Shown piece after piece: positions 25,223-36,533 of a stretch of DNA of 64,000 nt. The notes beneath the pieces are model-generated. The model did no database searches and had not been told where the DNA came from. It worked only from the letters and a program-made list of their open reading frames with translations. Origin of the DNA: Tetradesmus obliquus (taxonomy: Eukaryota; Chlorophyta; Chlorophyceae; Sphaeropleales; Scenedesmaceae); assembly GCA_030272155.1 (NCBI GenBank), contig CP126196.1, positions 3,162,001-3,226,000 of the forward strand, read 5' to 3'. Made by a program: the position numbers and the translations under genes. How positions within the stretch are numbered: position 1 is the first letter of the stretch; each line of letters begins with the position of its first letter.

Positions 25223-26272
25223 TGAAAGTTTATTTATTGTTATATCTCTTTGTAAAATGTTGATTTATCAAATATGAAGCCGTAAGGATGTCCTGGGGGC
25301 AGGATGCGGGTTGGCACGGGTGTCTGTGAACTGCCACTGGAAACTCACTGGCCGGCTAAAATTCCTACTGGACGATTTTATCCCGGACGTTCCATGACCA
25401 AGCATGTTAGGCCCTCACATGCCTAGGACTGACATACGAAAATTAGCGCAGTGGCCTTCGATGCGCCGCGACGGTTGAATTTTCGCTCCGGCCCGCCTCG
25501 TGGCCAATTTTTTTTTTTTTTTTTGAAGCAAGCCTCGTGGCCCATTATGGACATGTGCTAGGTGTGCTTCGTGAAAGTTTAATTATTGTTATATCTCTTT
25601 GTAAAATGTTGATTTATCAAATATGAAGCCGTACGGATGTCCTGGGGGCAGGATGCGGGTTGGCACGGGTGTCTGTGAACTGCCACTGGAAACTCACTGG
25701 CCGGCTAAAATTCCTACTGGACGATTTTATCCCGGACGTTCCATGACCAAGCATGTTAGGCCCTCACATGCCTAGGACTGACATACGAAAATAAGCGCAG
25801 CGGCCTTCGATGCTCCGCGACGGTTGAATTTTCGCTCCGGCCCGTCTCGTGGTCCATTATGGACATGTGCTAGGTGTGCTTCGTGAAAGTTTAATTATTG
25901 TTATATCTCTTTGTAAAATGTTGATTTATCAAATATGAAGCCGTACGGATGTCCTGGGGGCAGGATGCGGGTTGGCACGGGTGTCTGTGAACTGCCACTG
26001 GAAACTCACTGGCCGGCTAAAATTCCTACTGGACGATTTTATCCCGGACGTTCCATGACCAAGCATGTTAGGCCCTCACATGCCTAGGACTGACATACGA
26101 AAATTAGCGCAGTGGCCTTCGATGCGCCGCGACGGTTGAATTTTCGCTCCGGCCCGTCTCGTGGTCCATTATGGACATGTGCTAGGTGTGCTTCGTGAAA
26201 GTTTAATTATTGTTATATCTCTTTGTAAAATGTTGATTTATCAAATATGAAGCCGTAAGGATGTCCTGGGGG

Positions 26273-26385
26273 GTGAGTGCGGAACAGGTTGCCTCACTCT
26301 CTCAATGGATCTTTTTATGGAGCAAGTGCACAGTTATTTAGGTCAGCCCTTGTAACGTTCTTGCCTCAAAAAAAAAAAAAAAAAA
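26273..26385 (+). mobile_element. sense LINE 3' tail in satellite (copy 8)
   Basis: Same insertion. The T-run downstream is interrupted (TTTTTATTTTT), a marker shared with copy 9. Confidence 0.85.
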
Positions 26386-27340
26386 GGGATGTCCTGGGGG
26401 CAGGATGCGGGTTGGCACGGGTGTCTGTGAACTGCCACTGGAAACTCACTGGCCGGCTAAAATTCCTACTTTTTTATTTTTAAATTCCTACTGGACGATT
26501 TTATCCCGGACGTTCCATGACCAAGCATGTTAGGCCCTCACATGCCTAGGGCTGACATACGAAAATAAGCGCAGCGGCCTTCGATGCGCCGCGACGATTG
26601 AATTTTCGCTCCGGCCTGCCTCGTGGCCCGTTATGGACATGTGCTAGGTGTGCTTCGTGAAAGTTTAATAATCGTTATATTTCTTTGTAAAATGTTGATT
26701 TATCAAATATGAAGCCGTACGGATGTCCTGGGGGCAGGATGCGGGTTGGCACGGGTGTCTGTGAACTGCCACTGGAAACTCACTGGCCGGCTAAAATTCC
26801 TACTGGACGATTTTATCCCGGACGTTCCATGACCAAGCATGTTAGGCCCTCACATGCCTAGGGCTGACATACGAAAATAAGCGCAGCTGCCTTCGATGCG
26901 CCGCGACGGTTGCATTTTCGCTCCAGCCCGCCTCGTGGCCCATTATGAACATGTGCTAGGTGTGCTTCGTGAAAGTTTAATTTTATTTTATTTTTTGAAA
27001 ACAAGAACGTTACAGTGAAAGTTTAATTATTGTTATATCTCTTTGTAAAATGTTGATTTATCAAATATGAAGCCGTACGGATGTCCTGGGGGCAGGATGC
27101 GGGTTGGCACGGGTGTCTGTGAACTGCCACTGGAAACTCACCGGCCGGCTAAAATTCCTACTGGATGATTTTATCCCGGACGTTCCATGACCAAGCATGT
27201 TAGGCCCTCACATGCCTAAGGCTGACATACGAAAATAAGGGCAGCGGCCTTCGATGCGCCGCGACGGCTGAATTTTTGCTCCGGCCCGTCTCGTGGTCCA
27301 TTATGGACATGTGCTAGGTGTGCTTCGTGAAAGTTTATTT

Positions 27341-27569
27341 TTATTTTGAAGCAAGAACGTATCAAGGGCTGACCCAAATAACTGTGCACTTGCACCATAA
27401 AAAGATCCATTGAGAAAGTGAAGCAACCTGTTTTTTTTTTTCTTTTGAAGCAAGAACATTACAAGGGCTGACCTAAATAACTGTGCACTTGCTCCATAAA
27501 AAGATCCATTGAGAGGGTGAGGCAACCTGTTCCGCACTCACCCCACAGGTCTCTTGTACCAAGAGACGC
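27341..27569 (-). mobile_element. antisense double LINE tail
   Basis: 2,346 bp after the copy at 24,995; same structure. Confidence 0.85.
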
Positions 27570-28619
27570 TGAAAGTTTATTTATTGTTATATCTCTTTGT
27601 AAAATGTTGATTTATCAAATATGAAGCCGTAAGGATGTCCTGGGGGCAGGATGCGGGTTGGCACGGGTGTCTGTGAACTGCCACTGGAAACTCACTGGCC
27701 GGCTAAAATTCCTACTGGACGATTTTATCCCGGACGTTCCATGACCAAGCATGTTAGGCCCTCACATGCCTAGGACTGACATACGAAAATTAGCGCAGTG
27801 GCCTTCGATGCGCCGCGACGGTTGAATTTTCGCTCCGGCCCGCCTCGTGGCCAATTTTTTTTTTTTTTTTTGAAGCAAGCCTCGTGGCCCATTATGGACA
27901 TGTGCTAGGTGTGCTTCGTGAAAGTTTAATTATTGTTATATCTCTTTGTAAAATGTTGATTTATCAAATATGAAGCCGTACGGATGTCCTGGGGGCAGGA
28001 TGCGGGTTGGCACGGGTGTCTGTGAACTGCCACTGGAAACTCACTGGCCGGCTAAAATTCCTACTGGACGATTTTATCCCGGACGTTCCATGACCAAGCA
28101 TGTTAGGCCCTCACATGCCTAGGACTGACATACGAAAATAAGCGCAGCGGCCTTCGATGCTCCGCGACGGTTGAATTTTCGCTCCGGCCCGTCTCGTGGT
28201 CCATTATGGACATGTGCTAGGTGTGCTTCGTGAAAGTTTAATTATTGTTATATCTCTTTGTAAAATGTTGATTTATCAAATATGAAGCCGTACGGATGTC
28301 CTGGGGGCAGGATGCGGGTTGGCACGGGTGTCTGTGAACTGCCACTGGAAACTCACTGGCCGGCTAAAATTCCTACTGGACGATTTTATCCCGGACGTTC
28401 CATGACCAAGCATGTTAGGCCCTCACATGCCTAGGACTGACATACGAAAATTAGCGCAGTGGCCTTCGATGCGCCGCGACGGTTGAATTTTCGCTCCGGC
28501 CCGTCTCGTGGTCCATTATGGACATGTGCTAGGTGTGCTTCGTGAAAGTTTAATTATTGTTATATCTCTTTGTAAAATGTTGATTTATCAAATATGAAGC
28601 CGTAAGGATGTCCTGGGGG

Positions 28620-28732
28620 GTGAGTGCGGAACAGGTTGCCTCACTCTCTCAATGGATCTTTTTATGGAGCAAGTGCACAGTTATTTAGGTCAGCCCTTGT
28701 AACGTTCTTGCCTCAAAAAAAAAAAAAAAAAA
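28620..28732 (+). mobile_element. sense LINE 3' tail in satellite (copy 9)
   Basis: 2,347 bp after copy 8; shares its interrupted T-run downstream, so copies 8 and 9 are sister blocks. Confidence 0.85.
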
Positions 28733-29687
28733 GGGATGTCCTGGGGGCAGGATGCGGGTTGGCACGGGTGTCTGTGAACTGCCACTGGAAACTCACTGGC
28801 CGGCTAAAATTCCTACTTTTTTATTTTTAAATTCCTACTGGACGATTTTATCCCGGACGTTCCATGACCAAGCATGTTAGGCCCTCACATGCCTAGGGCT
28901 GACATACGAAAATAAGCGCAGCGGCCTTCGATGCGCCGCGACGATTGAATTTTCGCTCCGGCCTGCCTCGTGGCCCGTTATGGACATGTGCTAGGTGTGC
29001 TTCGTGAAAGTTTAATAATCGTTATATTTCTTTGTAAAATGTTGATTTATCAAATATGAAGCCGTACGGATGTCCTGGGGGCAGGATGCGGGTTGGCACG
29101 GGTGTCTGTGAACTGCCACTGGAAACTCACTGGCCGGCTAAAATTCCTACTGGACGATTTTATCCCGGACGTTCCATGACCAAGCATGTTAGGCCCTCAC
29201 ATGCCTAGGGCTGACATACGAAAATAAGCGCAGCTGCCTTCGATGCGCCGCGACGGTTGCATTTTCGCTCCAGCCCGCCTCGTGGCCCATTATGAACATG
29301 TGCTAGGTGTGCTTCGTGAAAGTTTAATTTTATTTTATTTTTTGAAAACAAGAACGTTACAGTGAAAGTTTAATTATTGTTATATCTCTTTGTAAAATGT
29401 TGATTTATCAAATATGAAGCCGTACGGATGTCCTGGGGGCAGGATGCGGGTTGGCACGGGTGTCTGTGAACTGCCACTGGAAACTCACCGGCCGGCTAAA
29501 ATTCCTACTGGATGATTTTATCCCGGACGTTCCATGACCAAGCATGTTAGGCCCTCACATGCCTAAGGCTGACATACGAAAATAAGCGCAGCGGCCTTCG
29601 ATGCGCCGCGACGGCTGAATTTTTGCTCCGGCCCGTCTCGTGGTCCATTATGGACATGTGCTAGGTGTGCTTCGTGAAAGTTTATTT

Positions 29688-29915
29688 TTATTTTGAAGCA
29701 AGAACGTATCAAGGGCTGACCCAAATAACTGTGCACTTGCACCATAAAAAGATCCATTGAGAAAGTGAAGCAACCTGTTTTTTTTTTCTTTTGAAGCAAG
29801 AACATTACAAGGGCTGACCTAAATAACTGTGCACTTGCTCCATAAAAAGATCCATTGAGAGGGTGAGGCAACCTGTTCCGCACTCACCCCACAGGTCTCT
29901 TGTACCAAGAGACGC
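29688..29915 (-). mobile_element. antisense double LINE tail
   Basis: 2,347 bp after the copy at 27,341. The last monomer of this variant (about 33,620) has the unoccupied site. Confidence 0.85.
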
Positions 29916-30653
29916 TGAAAGTTTATTTATTGTTATATCTCTTTGTAAAATGTTGATTTATCAAATATGAAGCCGTAAGGATGTCCTGGGGGCAGGATGC
30001 GGGTTGGCACGGGTGTCTGTGAACTGCCACTGGAAACTCACTGGCCGGCTAAAATTCCTACTGGACGATTTTATCCCGGACGTTCCATGACCAAGCATGT
30101 TAGGCCCTCACATGCCTAGGACTGACATACGAAAATTAGCGCAGTGGCCTTCGATGCGCCGCGACGGTTGAATTTTCGCTCCGGCCCGCCTCGTGGCCAA
30201 TTTTTTTTTTTTTTTTTGAAGCAAGCCTCGTGGCCCATTATGGACATGTGCTAGGTGTGCTTCGTGAAAGTTTAATTATTGTTATATCTCTTTGTAAAAT
30301 GTTGATTTATCAAATATGAAGCCGTACGGATGTCCTGGGGGCAGGATGCGGGTTGGCACGGGTGTCTGTGAACTGCCACTGGAAACTCACTGGCCGGCTA
30401 AAATTCCTACTGGACGATTTTATCCCGGACGTTCCATGACCAAGCATGTTAGGCCCTCACATGCCTAGGACTGACATACGAAAATAAGCGCAGCGGCCTT
30501 CGATGCTCCGCGACGGTTGAATTTTCGCTCCGGCCCGTCTCGTGGTCCATTATGGACATGTGCTAGGTGTGCTTCGTGAAAGTTTAATTATTGTTATATC
30601 TCTTTGTAAAATGTTGATTTATCAAATATGAAGCCGTAAGGATGTCCTGGGGG

Positions 30654-30765
30654 GTGAGTGCGGAACAGGTTGCCTCACTCTCTCAATGGATCTTTTTATG
30701 GAGCAAGTGCACAGTTATTTAGGTCAGCCCTTGTAACGTTCTTGCCTCAAAAAAAAAAAAAAAAA
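30654..30765 (+). mobile_element. sense LINE 3' tail in satellite (copy 10)
   Basis: Same insertion in a shortened block, 2,034 bp after copy 9. Confidence 0.85.
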
Positions 30766-31331
30766 GGATGTCCTGGGGGCAGGATGCGGGTTGGCACGGG
30801 TGTCTGTGAACTGCCACTGGAAACTCACTGGCCGGCTAAAATTCCTACTTTTTTTTTTAAATTCCTACTGGACGATTTTATCCCGGACGTTCCATGACCA
30901 AGCATGTTAGGCCCTCACATGCCTAGGGCTGACATACGAAAATAAGCGCAGCGGCCTTCGATGCGCCGCGACGATTGAATTTTCGCTCCGGCCTGCCTCG
31001 TGGCCCGTTATGGACATGTGCTAGGTGTGCTTCGTGAAAGTTTAATAATCGTTATATTTCTTTGTAAAATGTTGATTTATCAAATATGAAGCCGTACGGA
31101 TGTCCTGGGGGCAGGATGCGGGTTGGCACGGGTGTCTGTGAACTGCCACTGGAAACTCACTGGCCGGCTAAAATTCCTACTGGACGATTTTATCCCGGAC
31201 GTTCCATGACCAAGCATGTTAGGCCCTCACATGCCTAGGGCTGACATACGAAAATAAGCGCAGCTGCCTTCGATGCGCCGCGACGGTTGCATTTTCGCTC
31301 CAGCCCGCCTCGTGGCCCATTATGAACATGT

Positions 31332-31767
31332 AGTAATCAAGCAACCCAAGCATAGCTTGGACCAGCGACCCAACAGACTGCTCTCACTGGGTACTTACCT
31401 ACCCAAAAAGCCGCTTAGTGCATACTAGGGAGTTCGAAGGAGGGGCTCGAATCCCCCATGTAGGCTTGCAATCGTCTACATGTGGCATCCAACACACGCG
31501 AAATGTGTTTGTATGCTAGGTGTCCAATTTGGTCTACTTGGTATGCGCGCAGGCTTCTATGCTTAAGGATCAGGGATCGAATCCCAGTGAGAGCAGTCTG
31601 TTGGGTCGCTGGTCCAAGCTATGCTTGGGTTGCTTGATTACTAACAGCGTCTCTTGGTACAAGAGACCTGTGGAGTGAGTGCGGAACAGGTTGCCTCACT
31701 CTCTCAATGGATCTTTTTATGGAGCAAGTGCACAGTTATTTAGGTCAGCCCTTGTAACGTTCTTGCT

Positions 31768-31794
<27 letters not shown>
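31332..31794 (+). mobile_element. chimeric LINE insertion: folded-back 447-bp-unit fragment + LINE tail + poly-A
   Basis: A perfect 13-bp duplication ATTATGAACATGT (31319-31331 and 31795-31807) brackets one composite insertion in a satellite monomer. Reading along the plus strand, 31332-31391 is reverse-oriented 447-bp unit. It switches with GGG microhomology into about 255 bp of forward unit that includes box A and box B, ending GCTTGATTACTA at 31643. Sense LINE 3' end (ACAGCGTCTCTTGG...) follows to about 31,769, then poly-A. The first 60 and last 60 bases of the 447-derived part are exact inverted repeats. One bracketing duplication implies one integration with 5' template switching to an RNA or DNA of the 447-bp repeat. 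Confidence 0.85.
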
Positions 31795-31798
<4 letters not shown>

Positions 31799-32569
31799 TG
31801 AACATGTGCTAGGTGTGCTTCGTGAAAGTTTAATTTTATTTTATTTTTTGAAAACAAGAACGTTACAGTGAAAGTTTAATTATTGTTATATCTCTTTGTA
31901 AAATGTTGATTTATCAAATATGAAGCCGTACGGATGTCCTGGGGGCAGGATGCGGGTTGGCACGGGTGTCTGTGAACTGCCACTGGAAACTCACCGGCCG
32001 GCTAAAGTTCCTACTGGATGATTTTATCCCGGACGTTCCATGACCAAGCATGTTAGGCCCTCACATGCCTAGGACTGACATACGAAAATAAGCGCAGTGG
32101 CCTTCGATGCACTGCGACGGTTGAATTTTCGCTCCGGCCCGCCTCGTGGCCCATTATGGACATGTGCTAGGTGTGCTTCGTGAAAGTTTAATTTTTGTTA
32201 TATTTCTTTGTAAAATGTTGATTTATCAAATATGAAGCCGTACGGATGTCCTGGGGGCAGGATGCGGGTTGGCACGGGTGTCTGTGAACTGCCACTGGAA
32301 ACTCACTGGCCGGCTAAAATTCCTACTGGACGATTTTATCCCGGACGTTCCATGACCAAGCATGTTAGGCCCTCACATGCCTAGGACTGACATACGAAAA
32401 TAAGCGCAGCGGCCTTCGATGCTCCGCGACGGTTGAATTTTCGCTCCGGCCCGTCTCGTGGTCCATTATGGACATGTGCTAGGTGTGCTTCGTGAAAGTT
32501 TAATTATTGTTATATCTCTTTGTAAAATGTTGATTTATCAAATATGAAGCCGTAAGGATGTCCTGGGGG

Positions 32570-32682
32570 GTGAGTGCGGAACAGGTTGCCTCACTCTCTC
32601 AATGGATCTTTTTATGGAGCAAGTGCACAGTTATTTAGGTCAGCCCTTGTAACGTTCTTGCCTCAAAAAAAAAAAAAAAAAA
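32570..32682 (+). mobile_element. sense LINE 3' tail in satellite (copy 11)
   Basis: Last copy of this insertion, with GGATGTCCTGGGG on both sides; a poly-T-only insertion follows at about 32,766. Confidence 0.85.
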
Positions 32683-33968
32683 GGATGTCCTGGGGGCAGG
32701 ATGCGGGTTGGCACGGGTGTCTGTGAACTGCCACTGGAAACTCACTGGCCGGCTAAAATTCCTACTTTTTTTTTTTTTTAAATTCCTACTGGACGATTTT
32801 ATCCCGGACGTTCCATGACCAAGCATGTTAGGCCCTCACATGCCTAGGGCTGACATACGAAAATAAGCGCAGCGGCCTTCGATGCGCCGCGACGATTGAA
32901 TTTTCGCTCCGGCCTGCCTCGTGGCCCGTTATGGACATGTGCTAGGTGTGCTTCGTGAAAGTTTAATAATCGTTATATTTCTTTGTAAAATGTTGATTTA
33001 TCAAATATGAAGCCGTACGGATGTCCTGGGGGCAGGATGCGGGTTGGCACGGGTGTCTGTGAACTGCCACTGGAAACTCACTGGCCGGCTAAAATTCCTA
33101 CTGGACGATTTTATCCCGGACGTTCCATGACCAAGCATGTTAGGCCCTCACATGCCTAGGGCTGACATACGAAAATAAGCGCAGCTGCCTTCGATGCGCC
33201 GCGACGGTTGCATTTTCGCTCCAGCCCGCCTCGTGGCCCATTATGAACATGTGCTAGGTGTGCTTCGTGAAAGTTTAATTTTATTTTATTTTTTGAAAAC
33301 AAGAACGTTACAGTGAAAGTTTAATTATTGTTATATCTCTTTGTAAAATGTTGATTTATCAAATATGAAGCCGTACGGATGTCCTGGGGGCAGGATGCGG
33401 GTTGGCACGGGTGTCTGTGAACTGCCACTGGAAACTCACCGGCCGGCTAAAATTCCTACTGGATGATTTTATCCCGGACGTTCCATGACCAAGCATGTTA
33501 GGCCCTCACATGCCTAAGGCTGACATACGAAAATAAGCGCAGCGGCCTTCGATGCGCCGCGACGGCTGAATTTTTGCTCCGGCCCGTCTCGTGGTCCATT
33601 ATGGACATGTGCTAGGTGTGCTTCGTGAAAGTTTAATTATTGTTATATCTCTTTGTAAAATGTTGATTTATCAAATATGAAGCCGTAAGGATGTCCTGGG
33701 GGCAGGATGCGGGTTGGCACGGGTGTCTGTGAACTGCCACTGGAAATTCACTGGCCGGCTAAAATTCTTACTGGACGATTTTATCACAGACGTTCCATGA
33801 TCAAGCATGTTAGGCCCTCACATGCCTAGGACTGACATACGAAATTTTTTTTTTTTTTTTTTTTTGAAGCAAGAACGTTACAAGGGCTGACCTAAATAAC
33901 TGTGCACTTGCTCCATAAAAAGATCCATTGAGAGAGTGAGGCAACCTGTTCCGCACTCACTCCACAGG

Positions 33969-34706
33969 TAGGCGCACGGCGCATGCTGGCATCCAGCAGA
34001 CACGCGCCGGCTCACTTTACCTGCCGAGCACAGCAGTGCCAGCAGCCGCAGCAACTGGAGACCCTCACCCACTTGTTAGTGGAGTGCCCTGTAGCTGCAG
34101 CAGCGTGGCAGTGGTACGCGCAACAGGTGTGGCAGCGTGTGCAGCCCGGAGCAGTGGTCCCTGTTTGATAACAGCCGTCTGCTGCTGCTGGATGACTTCA
34201 GTGTGTGGGCCCCGCCAGCAGGGCAGCAGCAGATGTGGACGCAGCTGCGTCTGCTGCTGCTGGAGTCCATTTGGGTGGTGCGCTGCAGCAGCATCAGGGC
34301 TGGCGTGATTGTGGCCAGTGCAGATGGCAGCGATGGCAGCGGCAGCCGCAATGCAGGCAGCAATTCTCAATCTCAGAGCCACGGCATCAGCGATGCAGAG
34401 GACAGCAGCAGCAACAGCAGCAGCATGGGCAGTCAACGGGGTACAACTGGCGAGCCGGGCAGCTCATCATACGCTGCTAAGGCTGTGGCGTGTAGGTTTC
34501 TGGCAGAGCTGCGGCAGCAAATTCAGAGGGAGTGGGATAGGGTGGAAGTAGATGTTAGGATAGGTTGTGGGATACCGTTTGCATGGCTGCAGGGAAGGTC
34601 GCCTGAGATCAAACTTGTTGACTTTGAGCAGAAGTGGGGAGCACTGTATAGAATGGGCGCAAATGGGCGCATCAAGGTTCGGGCCAGCGCGGCTGGCATG
34701 TGAGGG
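33969..34706 (+). pseudogene. C-terminal remnant of L1-like LINE ORF2 (zinc-knuckle region to stop)
   Basis: The first frame (about 33,983-34,168) contains cysteines, then ETLTHLLVECPVAAAAW, the Cys/His pattern of the zf-RVT domain that ends many non-LTR reverse transcriptases, followed by WYAQQVWQRV. The reading then shifts by one base near 34,150 into a second frame that continues with LLLLDDFSVWAPP, LLLLESIWVVRC, a Ser/Gln/Gly-rich linker, QQIQREWDRVEVDVR and GIPFAWLQGRSPE, ending AAGM-stop at 34,703. Reverse-transcriptase and endonuclease domains are absent through 5' truncation. Copies A and D carry the same tail. The copy is non-functional. Confidence 0.75.
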
Positions 34707-35369
34707 ATGGATTGGGCACGGGTCTACGAGGCGTGGTGGTCTGTTTTGACGGTTCGGGCGGGGTCTACAATGCATTCGTTGGAGTAGTGGCCGTCGTTCC
34801 TCGTTGTGATGTGTTGCAAAATAGTATGGCAAAGGCTAAGTTGATGGCCGGGATACGTTATGTATGCATGTGAGTGGGTAGCAGAGTACGTTATGTATGC
34901 GTGCGTGTGGGTAGCAGTGTACGAGGATGTGTGCAGCATGTGTGGATTAGTTTGTGTGTGTGTGGCTTTGTGTGCCTGAGGTGGTGTCATTTCCTACAGA
35001 ATGCCACATATCTCATAGGTGTATGTTCGGTCAGTAGCAGGATGTGCTTTGCATGAAGTGGAGAGTCCATGAATAGTCAGGTGGGGATTGTCTGTGTCGA
35101 CAATCCGTCACCTATTAATAGGCGTCTTGTGTAGGTGTCGTAATGCTGCCTGTAAAGTGCAGCTTGTAGAGGTGTACAAGTCACCATGCAGTGATAGCTG
35201 ACAGTTACGCCATGGACAGATTTTGTTTCAAGGGCCAGTCACGGTATGTCACACATCACAGGACGTCATTGCGCGACTGTGATTTTAGTGGAGTCTGGGC
35301 ACTCGGTCAGGTCCTGGATGCCTTTCGGGGCTGCTCCGCAAGGGGCTGTCTGCATGATCGTGTGACAGC

Positions 35370-35388
35370 GTCTCTTGGTACAAGAGAC
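35370..35388 (+). other. perfect hairpin in LINE 3' UTR
   Basis: GTCTCTTG-GTA-CAAGAGAC forms an 8-bp stem with a 3-nt loop about 110 bases before the poly-A. It is present in the longer LINE copies. Other short inverted repeats in the UTR are GATTGTC...GACAATC and CCTATTAATAGG. Such 3' stems are candidate recognition elements for the element's own reverse transcriptase. Confidence 0.6.
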
Positions 35389-35576
35389 CTGTGGAGTGAG
35401 TGCGGAACAGGTTGCCTCACTCTCTCAATGGATCTTTTTATGGAGCAAGTGCACAGTTATTTAGGTCAGCCCTTGTAACGTTCTTGCTTCAAAAAAAAAA
35501 AAAAAAAAAAAAAAAAACGCCTATTAATAGGTGACGGATTGTCGACACAGACAATCCCCACCTGACTATTCATTGC

Positions 35577-35898
35577 CTGACATACGAAAATTAGCGCAGC
35601 GGCCTTCGATGCGCCGCGACGGTTGAATTTTCGCTCCGGCCCGCCTCGTGGCCCATTATGGACATGTGCTAGGTGTGCTTCGTGAAAGGTTTATTTATTG
35701 TTATATCTTTTTTTCGGCAAGAATGTTATTTTTCTATTTTTATCTTTGGGAAGCAAGAACGTTACAAGGGCTGACCTAAATAACTGTGCACGTGCTCCAT
35801 AAAAAGATCCATTGAGAGAGTGAGGCAACCTGTTCCGCACTCACCCCACAGGTCTCTTGTACCAAGAGACGCTGTCTATTGTTATATCTCTTTGTAAA
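35577..35898. repeat. rightmost remnant of the 312-bp satellite, with LINE tail
   Basis: The satellite resumes after the copy C complex (CTGACATACGAAA...GTTTATTTATTG). It is interrupted at 35709-35877 by an antisense LINE tail with a degenerate T-rich end and a 12-bp duplication ATTGTTATATCT (35697-35708 and 35878-35889). It stops for good at about 35,898, where LINE copy D begins. Confidence 0.8.
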
Positions 35899-36496
35899 CC
35901 GAACATACACCGATATGTGGCATTCTGTAGAAAATGACACCAACTCAGGCACACAAAACCACACACACAAACTTATCCACACATGCCTGCACACATCCTC
36001 GTACTCTGCTACCCACACGCATGCATACATAACGTACTCTGCTACCCACACGCATGCATACATAACGTAACCCAGCCAACAACTTAGCCTTTGCCATACT
36101 ATTTTGCAACACATCACAACGAGGAACGATGGCCACTACTCCAACGAATGCATTGTATACCCTGCCCGAACCGTCAAATCAGACCACCACGCCTCGTAGA
36201 CCCGTGCCCAATCCATCCCTCACATGCCAGCCGCGCTGGCCCGAACCTTGATGCGCCCATTTGCGCCCATCCTATACAGTGCTCCCCACTTCTGCTCAAA
36301 GTCAACAAGTATGATCTCAGGCGACCTTCCCTGCAGCCATGCAAACGGTATCCTACAACCTATCCTAACATCTACTTCCACCCTATCCCACTCCCTCTGA
36401 ATTTGCTGCCGCAGCGCTGCCAGAAACCTACACGCCACAGCCTTAGCAGCGTAGGATGAGCTGCCCGGCTCGCCAGTTGTACACCGTTGACTGCCC

Positions 36497-36533
<37 letters not shown>

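Larger units (their letters stand above)
8514..33844. repeat. 312-bp satellite domain with higher-order repeats and LINE insertions
   Basis: The basic monomer is 312 bp (for example the TGTTGATTTATC motif at about 11,191, 11,503 and 11,815). Monomer variants differ by a few bases and follow one another in recurring order, giving higher-order blocks of about 1,445 bp (11,862 to 13,306 to 14,751; 18,880 to 20,325) and about 2,346 bp (21,264 to 23,610; 24,870 to 27,216 to 29,563). Recurrent insertions of LINE 3' ends travel with particular monomer variants, so they entered before block amplification. Open frames in this domain are LINE or satellite read-through and none looks like a gene. Confidence 0.95.
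33845..35576. mobile_element. LINE copy C complex: antisense tail, long sense copy, antisense UTR piece
   Basis: The 13-bp duplication CTGACATACGAAA (33832-33844 and 35577-35589) brackets three joined parts. The first is an antisense 3' tail with outward poly-T (33,845 to about 33,968). The second is a sense LINE copy of about 1.55 kb with ORF end, 3' UTR and poly-A (to about 35,517). The third is about 57 bp of antisense 3' UTR. Both homopolymer ends point outward. The shared duplication suggests one complex integration, but stepwise nesting into a tail cannot be excluded. Confidence 0.8.

Noticed and set aside
9041..33000. Recurring frames such as those starting RNRLPHSLNGSF on LINE tails
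   Set aside because: They are read-through of the LINE 3' UTR and satellite with poly-Lys from poly-A; not genes.
33845..35576. LTR retrotransposon or DNA transposon with inverted ends
   Set aside because: Ends are homopolymers next to a LINE 3' UTR, the insertion has a variable-length TSD, and the coding remnant is of non-LTR type.
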